DNA of 64,000 nucleotides from Taibaiella sp. Lineage in GTDB: Bacteria > Bacteroidota > Bacteroidia > Chitinophagales > Chitinophagaceae. Made by a program: the position numbers and the translations under genes. Below the pieces are notes generated by a model that made no database searches, was not told the DNA's origin, and saw only the letters and a list, made by a program, of their open reading frames with translations. The stretch covers positions 310,001 through 374,000 of the forward strand of contig JAEUVV010000010.1 in assembly GCA_016786705.1 (NCBI GenBank). Direction: 5' to 3'. Shown here piece after piece: positions 58,734 through 64,000 of the stretch (position 1 is its first letter; each line of letters opens with the position of its first letter).

Positions 58734-60569
58734 ATGAAACGGAAAATTGCCTTATTATTATTTATATCACCCTTTTTTAGTTTCAAAGGCCAGAGCCAAA
58801 TTCTAAAAAATCTTTTAGGAACATCCAACAACGGCCCGATCCCGGCTAATGAAGTGTTGATCCAGAACTTCAGGACCGATCTCCAGGAACTGGTTCAGGC
58901 CCGTTATAATAATCGTCTTTTGGGTACTACAGGTTACAAAAACCTGTCTGGGCACCTGGAAAAAAGAATGCAACAACTGGGCCTCATCCGCTATGGAACA
59001 GTAGGCTACCGCAGCAGCTTTAAATTCCCGGTAGGCCGGCAGCTTTCGGTAGAGTCTAAATTCTATGTGGAAGGAAAAGCCCTGCACCTGAATAAAGATG
59101 TACTACCGATGCCCTTTGCGCCGGTAGAGGATAATACCGCTTACCTCATTCCCAAAGTAAATGAAGCGCATGCCCCCTGGACCCTGGCATTGCCTAACGA
59201 TAATATTACAGAAAAAAACATTGCCCGTATCCTGAAGCCAACCATATTAAATGCCCAGGAGCGCGGTGCCAACGCGATCTATTTCTATGACGACCGGAGT
59301 GCCAGCACCCTGGACCTGAAAGATTTTGAATTCAAAGGAGTAGATATCGACCCGGATATCCGTATCCCCGTATGGCTGATCTCCAGGAAAGCCTGGACAG
59401 AGCATTTTAAAGATATCTATAGCGTTATACCCGTTAATACGATTCAACGTTATAAAATAACTTATGAAGAAGGTTACAATATCGTAGGGCTTATTGATAA
59501 TAAAGCGGAAAAGACGGTATTGGTCATGGCAGACTATGACCAGGTTCTTTTTAACACCGAGAATAACCCGGGCGCTAATGCTACGGCGAGCGGTGTAGCC
59601 GCCATGCTGCAGCTCAGCCAGGTCCTGAAAGCACCTGAATTTAAAACTTACAATTATGCCTTTGCCGCTTTCTCCGGCAGTACAAAAGGGCAATTAGGGG
59701 CCAAATCATTCCTGAACATCCCGGAAATGAAATCGAAAATCGCTTACGTCGTAGACCTCAACGCGATCGGTAAACTGAGCCCTGATAATGAAATTTTCAT
59801 CAACGGGGTTGCCAGCGCCACACGTTTCCGCACGGCTATTAAAGAAGTATCGGAAGGGTATACACCGAGAGTAGGCGCCCCGTACCCCTATAATGCTTCT
59901 TTCAATGCGTTTATAGCCAGTGAAATCCCTACCCTGTCTTTTTCTACAGGATACGCGGCCAAACAGCAGCTTGAAGACAACATCGCTTCGATCAACTTTA
60001 ACGGCATGGCCCAAACCCTGAGATTTGTAGTAGCCGTGATGACAAAACTCAACCAAAGCGGTAATATCTACTTTGCTAAAAATAATATCGAAGTAAGTGA
60101 TGAAGACCTGGTGATCCGTAAAACGCCAACGCCACCACCGGTAGCCAAAACGACTACAGCCAAAGGCCCCTCTACTGCGCAAAAGCTGACACAGGCAAAA
60201 AACAACCTGAAAAACAACCAGCAGACCGGAGGAAAACCACGTAGTAACAGTCCTGTAGTTACCGCGAAGCTACCTGTAGAGACTCCTTATACCGGCGCAT
60301 CAAATATTATTATCGACTTCCTGGGCATCGGTATCAATGAACTGGATAAAAGAGAAGGCGGCGCCGTGATTCACTCAGTAGCCAGTGACAGTAAAGGGGC
60401 CCAGCTGGGCTTCCAGAGCGGCGATGTCTTGCTACAGATCGGCAGCTTCCCTATTTTTAACGCGAAAAGCTACCTGATGACCCTCGAGAAGTTCAAAACG
60501 GGGGAACGCGCTTACTATAAGGTAAAGAAAGCAGACGGCAAGACGGTAATGGTCGATGTAAATTTCTAA
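58734..60569 (+). CDS. Exported M28 peptidase-like protein with substituted metal site and C-terminal PDZ domain
   Basis: The product is 611 residues with a signal peptide (RKIALLLFISPFFSFKGQSQ). The M28 fold is recognisable around residues 190-450, but each metal-site motif is altered. Asp267 stands in place of the His of H-x-D, and Asn282-Ala283 in place of the Asp pair before N-x-S-G. Ser316-Thr317 replace the catalytic Glu pair, Asn343 replaces the Asp of L-D-x-I-G, and Gln411 replaces the last His. Zinc binding is therefore unlikely. A Thr/Pro/Lys/Gln linker (~455-515) leads to a PDZ domain (~523-611: GGAVIHSVASDSKGAQLGFQ, SGDVLLQIG). It is probably a periplasmic or surface binding protein derived from an aminopeptidase. 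Confidence 0.8.
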   Translation: MKRKIALLLFISPFFSFKGQSQILKNLLGTSNNGPIPANEVLIQNFRTDLQELVQARYNNRLLGTTGYKNLSGHLEKRMQQLGLIRYGTVGYRSSFKFPVGRQLSVESKFYVEGKALHLNKDVLPMPFAPVEDNTAYLIPKVNEAHAPWTLALPNDNITEKNIARILKPTILNAQERGANAIYFYDDRSASTLDLKDFEFKGVDIDPDIRIPVWLISRKAWTEHFKDIYSVIPVNTIQRYKITYEEGYNIVGLIDNKAEKTVLVMADYDQVLFNTENNPGANATASGVAAMLQLSQVLKAPEFKTYNYAFAAFSGSTKGQLGAKSFLNIPEMKSKIAYVVDLNAIGKLSPDNEIFINGVASATRFRTAIKEVSEGYTPRVGAPYPYNASFNAFIASEIPTLSFSTGYAAKQQLEDNIASINFNGMAQTLRFVVAVMTKLNQSGNIYFAKNNIEVSDEDLVIRKTPTPPPVAKTTTAKGPSTAQKLTQAKNNLKNNQQTGGKPRSNSPVVTAKLPVETPYTGASNIIIDFLGIGINELDKREGGAVIHSVASDSKGAQLGFQSGDVLLQIGSFPIFNAKSYLMTLEKFKTGERAYYKVKKADGKTVMVDVNF

Positions 60570-60614
60570 AAAAGGCGCAAATTATTTCCTGAACCCACAT
60601 AACCTGGTACAACA

Positions 60615-60674
60615 AAAAGGCTGAATGCTTATCCCATTGAACTTGTCAAAATGTGGTATAGCATTCAGCCTTTT
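60615..60674 (+). terminator. Terminator between the M28-like gene and the convergent lipoprotein gene
   Basis: A 15-bp perfect stem (AAAAGGCTGAATGCT with AGCATTCAGCCTTTT) encloses a 30-base loop, with partial extra pairing next to it, followed by CTTATT. It serves the plus-strand gene ending at 60569 and can act on the minus-strand gene ending at 60714. Confidence 0.75.
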
Positions 60675-60681
60675 CTTATTC

Positions 60682-60698
60682 ACTTTTCACTTTTTACT
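60682..60698. repeat. AGTAAAAAGTGA-type intergenic repeat, copy 2 (reverse orientation)
   Basis: The reverse complement, AGTAAAAAGTGAAAAGT, matches 16 of 17 bases of 12444-12460. Again it lies between the ends of convergent genes, next to a terminator, in a T-rich tract (on the plus strand) with the repeated unit CACTTTT. Confidence 0.6.
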
Positions 60699-60713
60699 TT
60701 TCACTCCTTTAAA

Positions 60714-61166
60714 TTACATACATACATGCCCGGGCTGACCATGCGGCGGGTTCACTTTACCATCCGGTAGCAATTGCTGGCCCTGGGGCGCTGCTGCCGG
60801 GGAGGCCGGTGCCATCTGGACCGCTTGCGGTGCAGCGGCAGGTGCTGTAGCCGCGGCTGTTAATGGCGCGCCTACAGGAACGCTACAGCTATGTCCGGGT
60901 TGACCATGTGCGGGGTTTAGCTTTACCTCGCCGGCAGCCTTATTATTAGCAGGGGCTTCTACAGCCGCGTTTTGCGGTGTTGCCGCTCCGTCTTTAGCCT
61001 GGACCGCTTCTGTCAATGCATTACCCGGGCTATCTGCGCCGGCAGCAGCCGGGGCATTCTGTGTGGCAGGAACTGTTGCTGGCCCCTCTTTTGCTGAATT
61101 ATCTTCACTACCACAAGACCACAATAAGGTGGAAGTAGCTGCAAATAATAAGATTCTTTTGATCAT
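60714..61166 (-). CDS. Ala/Pro-rich lipoprotein with two HGQPGHxC repeats
   Basis: The product is 150 residues. The lipobox is TSTLLWSCGSE, with Cys18. A long low-complexity region rich in Ala, Pro and Gln spans residues 25-80 and 100-135. Two copies of a motif N-P-x-H-G-Q-P-G-H-x-C lie at residues 84-94 (LNPAHGQPGHSCSVPVGAPL) and 139-149 (VNPPHGQPGHVC, the penultimate residue). Similar NPPHGEPGHRC-type motifs occur in other Bacteroidota lipoproteins. The His and Cys set looks like a metal site, but this is inference and no function is known. Confidence 0.75.
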   Translation of the reverse strand: MIKRILLFAATSTLLWSCGSEDNSAKEGPATVPATQNAPAAAGADSPGNALTEAVQAKDGAATPQNAAVEAPANNKAAGEVKLNPAHGQPGHSCSVPVGAPLTAAATAPAAAPQAVQMAPASPAAAPQGQQLLPDGKVNPPHGQPGHVCM

Positions 61167-61282
61167 TATATTTTAATTTTTTAACGGTTTACAAGATGAT
61201 ATCAAGGCCGGGTTACGCTGCGCAGAGCAGTACCGGCTATTGCGAAGATAATTGAAATAAATTTATTTCTATCCCCCCGCGG

Positions 61283-62197
61283 TTATCCCTTCCATCTTTT
61301 TCCAAAACCTACGCCTACGAAGAATGAGGCCTGTACCGGGAGGGGCTTATGTAGGGCCATGATCTCCACAGCGCGCAAATGCCAGGCTACATTACCACCG
61401 ATATAAACTTTTTGTATAAAAGCCTTATTTTTTGCCGGTACAAAGACCAGGGCCGGCTCCAGGAAAAGGCCCGGAATAATCCTTGCTTCGCCCAGACCTT
61501 TGCTCCATTTATCAGCGCCCAGGATACGGCTGTTATTCAAAAACAATGCTTCGTTTTGGGTACTGTAACGTTCTGATTGTATGAAATAAGTACCTCCTGT
61601 ATCTGTATGGATCAGGTTCAGGTAAACCGGTTTTTGCAGGATTATAGCAGCGCCACCCACCAGGCTGCCATAGATAGCAATATTTTCATTGATAATGGAA
61701 GGCAATAAAACCTGCTCTTTACCGTAGCCCAGCTGCAGGTTCAGAATGCTGTTTACTTTACCGAAATTGTAGGGCCTGAAAGGACCCAGTTCGCGGAAAG
61801 AGGTTCCTTTGCGTTGCTGCCTGATCTCTTTTTCGTGCTGTACTGAACGCACCTGTAGCAGCCAAATGTCCTGGCTCGTGTTCTTCGTATTCCTGGCATA
61901 CCGCAGGTGTCCTCCTACTCCATTGGTATGCAGGTTCAAGCCTAAAGACAGTTCATGTTTATAAGTATTATCAAGCCCCCATTCCCTTGCCTGCTTCACC
62001 CAGCCTTTCAGCTGCCTTGTCTTCTTTTCTTTTTGCTTCAGCGCTTGCTCCTGCTTTTCGTTCAGGCTTTTCCATACCTCTTTAGGTTGTGCATATACGG
62101 GCGTTATTCCGGCGAGCAGCATCGCGGTAAGCAGGCATTTACCCAGCCGGTAATTGATAAATTGTAAAAAACACGACGCGACACCTTGTATATACAC
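61283..62197 (-). CDS. Envelope protein of unknown function
   Basis: The product is 304 residues from GTG at 62197. The next Met (residue 25) would leave too short a signal peptide, and the frame has no ATG upstream. A signal peptide ends LLTAMLLAGITPVYAQ. After a basic helical stretch (KSLNEKQEQALKQKEKKTRQ) come beta-strands with alternating aromatics: HELSLGLNLHTNGVGGHLRY, SIYGSLVGGAAIILQ-like, GLFLEPALVFVPAKNKAFI and QASFFVGVGFGKRWKG. This fits a small outer-membrane barrel. I recognise no family. It diverges from the partial gene at 62281. Confidence 0.65.
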   Translation of the reverse strand: MYIQGVASCFLQFINYRLGKCLLTAMLLAGITPVYAQPKEVWKSLNEKQEQALKQKEKKTRQLKGWVKQAREWGLDNTYKHELSLGLNLHTNGVGGHLRYARNTKNTSQDIWLLQVRSVQHEKEIRQQRKGTSFRELGPFRPYNFGKVNSILNLQLGYGKEQVLLPSIINENIAIYGSLVGGAAIILQKPVYLNLIHTDTGGTYFIQSERYSTQNEALFLNNSRILGADKWSKGLGEARIIPGLFLEPALVFVPAKNKAFIQKVYIGGNVAWHLRAVEIMALHKPLPVQASFFVGVGFGKRWKG

Positions 62198-62262
62198 AGG
62201 AACAGGAATTGAATACCCTACAATATTATGAAAATTATATTACTTTGCGCTACGCGTCATCA

Positions 62263-62270
62263 TAGCTTTG
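62263..62270 (+). promoter_or_regulatory. Putative -7 element of the edge gene
   Basis: TAGCTTTG matches TAnnTTTG and lies 10 bases before the ATG at 62281. TTTG at 62244-62247 is 15 bases upstream, closer than the usual 19. Confidence 0.4.
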
Positions 62271-62280
62271 CCCGGTTCCT

Positions 62281-64000
62281 ATGCAGTTAAAATCGATCTA
62301 CACCATCTTATTATTTTGTTGCCTGCCTTTTTCCCCTGCTTTTGCACAATATAATGCCCCGGCATTAAACCCGGGCAACCGGGTACAGTCGCCACAAGAA
62401 CTGCGCTGGCAAAGGTATAGCACAACCTTTGCTCATTTTTATTTTGCTACGGCATCCGACAGTCTTTGCCGGTATGCATTAGAAAATTACCAGCCTTTGC
62501 TGAAACGCCTGGAAAAAGAAAGCGGGCTTAAGTCCAGGGGTCTTAATAACCTCATTATTTATCCTTCTGTTTATAAATTCTTCGAAACCAATATCGGCAG
62601 CCATGATCCCCGTAAATACAGTTATCCCACCATCAGTTTTGATGCCGGTAACCGCGTCCTGGTCGCCTATAAAGGGAGTTATGAAGCCTATGAACGCGAC
62701 CTGGGTCTAGCCCTGGCAAGGCAATTATGGGAACAAAATATCAGCCGGGCAGGATTACTTAATACACCCGCCGGCGGCAGCCCCGGGCAGGAGTGGTTCG
62801 GCGAAGGACTGATCCATTACCTGGCAGAAGGATTTAGCCTGGCGGATAATGACAGCCTGTACCAATTGCTGCAGCGCAGCAACGCGCCTGATATGGCTGC
62901 CCTGATACGTGACGCGGACGCGGAGCAGCAAATACTCCTGGCCCGCGGCTTCTGTCGCTTTCTCACCCGCCATTACCGTAAAGATGCGCTCAGGCAGATC
63001 TTATTCCAGTTAAAACACAGAAAGTCTTTTACGACAGCGGTACGCCTGGTGACCAAGAGAAACTGGGAGGAGCTGATGGTCGTTTATACAGCCTACCTGA
63101 AACATATTTATGGCCTGCCCGACACCCTACTTAATGGGGTTGCCGATCCTTTAAGATCAAAGGTTCCTGTTACCGGGATCGACACCCTTTTCCCGGCCTC
63201 CGCTCACCGGGGAGCTGTATGGGCGCAGCTGAGTAATAACCGGAAAAGGATTTACCTGGAATTACAAAAAGGAAGTAAACGCCTGGGTACTTTCTCAGCA
63301 CCTTTATGGCTGGAAACCATTAAGGTGGATTACCCGCTGGTAGATATGTACCAGGATAAGCTCTACCTGCTGAACCTGAAAAACGGGGTACATACGGTGA
63401 AGATCTATAACCCAGCGGGCACATTGATCCGTAGCACAGAGTTGCCGCAAATCATTGAAGGCGTACGCGACTTTAAAGTACAGGATGAAAACACCTGGCT
63501 GATGGCTGCCTATACCCAGGGGCGCAGTGATATTATCAGCTTTAATCCTAAAAGATATAGCCTGAAAAGTGTAACGAATGACCTGGCGGACAATACCGGC
63601 TTAAGCATACGAACGGATGTGGCGGAAACGATCCATTACCGTTCAGGCTTCCCGCGATCCACCAACCCCGATACAACAATTGGGATCAGCCCAAAAACTT
63701 ATGGCACCTACCAAATGGGGCTGCAAGCCATTGGTCAGCGAGAAGTTTTATTGCGCAGTGACAGCACTGATTTAGCTACATTACTTCGATCCTATAAAAC
63801 TGATAAAGGGTCTGTACCCGGGCATCAACAGTATTGGCTCCAGGATTACGTAAGGCAGCAAACGGAAGCCGATAGCCTGCTGCGCGTGGAGCAGGCGCGC
63901 AGGGAGGAAAGCAATACTTCCTTTCTTTCCGGTGTATTAGCCCATGCCCAGGGCACCGATACCGCAGAGACAGAACAGGAAGCCATCTATGAAGCCCGGA
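62281..64000 (+). CDS. Large exported protein with degenerate gluzincin-like motif (3' end missing)
   Basis: The frame is open from the ATG at 62281 to the window edge, 573 codons with no stop. The signal peptide is MQLKSIYTILLFCCLPFSPA, with cleavage near FAQ. The region LARQLWEQNISRAGLLNTPA then WFGEGLIHYLAEG has the layout of peptidase-MA type proteins (HExxH ... W-x-x-E-G-x-x-x-Y). Here the first motif reads R147-Q-L-W-E while Glu175 and Tyr180 of the second are kept, so the zinc site is broken. After ~residue 290 the sequence is beta-rich, possibly a propeller (RGAVWAQLSNNRKRIYLEL, DMYQDKLYLLNLKNGVHTVK). Similar proteins in Bacteroidota are called TolB-like; function is unknown. Confidence 0.7.
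   Translation, partial: MQLKSIYTILLFCCLPFSPAFAQYNAPALNPGNRVQSPQELRWQRYSTTFAHFYFATASDSLCRYALENYQPLLKRLEKESGLKSRGLNNLIIYPSVYKFFETNIGSHDPRKYSYPTISFDAGNRVLVAYKGSYEAYERDLGLALARQLWEQNISRAGLLNTPAGGSPGQEWFGEGLIHYLAEGFSLADNDSLYQLLQRSNAPDMAALIRDADAEQQILLARGFCRFLTRHYRKDALRQILFQLKHRKSFTTAVRLVTKRNWEELMVVYTAYLKHIYGLPDTLLNGVADPLRSKVPVTGIDTLFPASAHRGAVWAQLSNNRKRIYLELQKGSKRLGTFSAPLWLETIKVDYPLVDMYQDKLYLLNLKNGVHTVKIYNPAGTLIRSTELPQIIEGVRDFKVQDENTWLMAAYTQGRSDIISFNPKRYSLKSVTNDLADNTGLSIRTDVAETIHYRSGFPRSTNPDTTIGISPKTYGTYQMGLQAIGQREVLLRSDSTDLATLLRSYKTDKGSVPGHQQYWLQDYVRQQTEADSLLRVEQARREESNTSFLSGVLAHAQGTDTAETEQEAIYEAR

Noticed and set aside
59706..60182. 158-codon frame antisense to the M28-like gene
   Set aside because: Opposite a real gene with promoter and signal peptide; no domain.
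1..64000. tRNA, rRNA, CRISPR array, insertion sequence or riboswitch
   Set aside because: No cloverleaf, no direct-repeat/spacer series, no transposase motif and no conserved riboswitch core were seen; intergenic gaps are short.

Overview
The window is chromosomal DNA of a Bacteroidota bacterium, most likely of the Chitinophagaceae/Chitinophagales type (inference; no rRNA is present to confirm it). The grounds are three secreted proteins with C-terminal type IX secretion (T9SS) sorting domains, many lipoproteins, a TonB-dependent receptor, the Bacteroidota promoter form TTTG-N(~19)-TAnnTTTG in front of many genes, almost no Shine-Dalgarno sequences, futalosine-pathway menaquinone synthesis, and families such as DUF5683, GSCFA and Omp28. 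About 58 genes are dense on both strands. I see no rRNA, tRNA, CRISPR array, insertion sequence or prophage, and no gene-free stretch longer than about 300 bases.

Layout. 1-5.0 kb (minus): the 5' part of a TonB-type receptor, a T9SS adhesin-like protein, and two AT-rich tandem paralogues of unknown function. 5.1-9.1 kb (minus): ruvX with two envelope genes, then a SurA/PpiC-type isomerase. 9.2-12.4 kb (plus): mqnB, a DUF2007 gene broken by an in-frame TGA before its zinc-ribbon tail, and dnaG. 12.5-20 kb: the aroK operon, a glycosyltransferase, a GH3-family protein, a large membrane protein and a flavoprotein. 20-24.5 kb (plus): fmt, a beta-helix lipoprotein, a TlpA thioredoxin, gmk and terC. 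24.5-30 kb: a SpeE-like protein, mltG, a BBE-type flavoenzyme, a thermonuclease and a TPR lipoprotein.

30-37 kb holds a 1773-residue T9SS subtilisin and a CoA-transferase/hydrolase. 37-39 kb is a LuxR-type regulator divergent from an AT-rich exported protein, with a palindrome between them. 39-42 kb is an alpha/beta-fused 2-oxoacid dehydrogenase E1 followed by an acyl carrier protein. 42-44.3 kb is a T9SS thermolysin-like protease. 44.4-52 kb contains Nif3, zinc-ribbon and ABC transporter genes opposed by a translationally coupled rbfA-lolC-like-GSCFA set. 52-58.6 kb contains Omp28, an unlisted 46-residue membrane protein, pdxH, pyrR-pyrB, folP, small membrane proteins, a glycosyltransferase and plsY. 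58.7-64 kb has an M28-like protein with all metal ligands substituted plus a PDZ domain, a lipoprotein with HGQPGHxC repeats, an envelope protein, and the 5' part of a large exported protein.

Most of the window is housekeeping (replication, tRNA formylation, nucleotide, folate, B6, menaquinone and phospholipid synthesis) mixed with envelope and secretion genes. I found no clear multi-gene defence or mobile system. The most unusual points are the interrupted DUF2007/zinc-ribbon gene, the metal-site-less M28-PDZ protein, the small membrane ORFs with strong promoters, and the LuxR intergenic palindrome.
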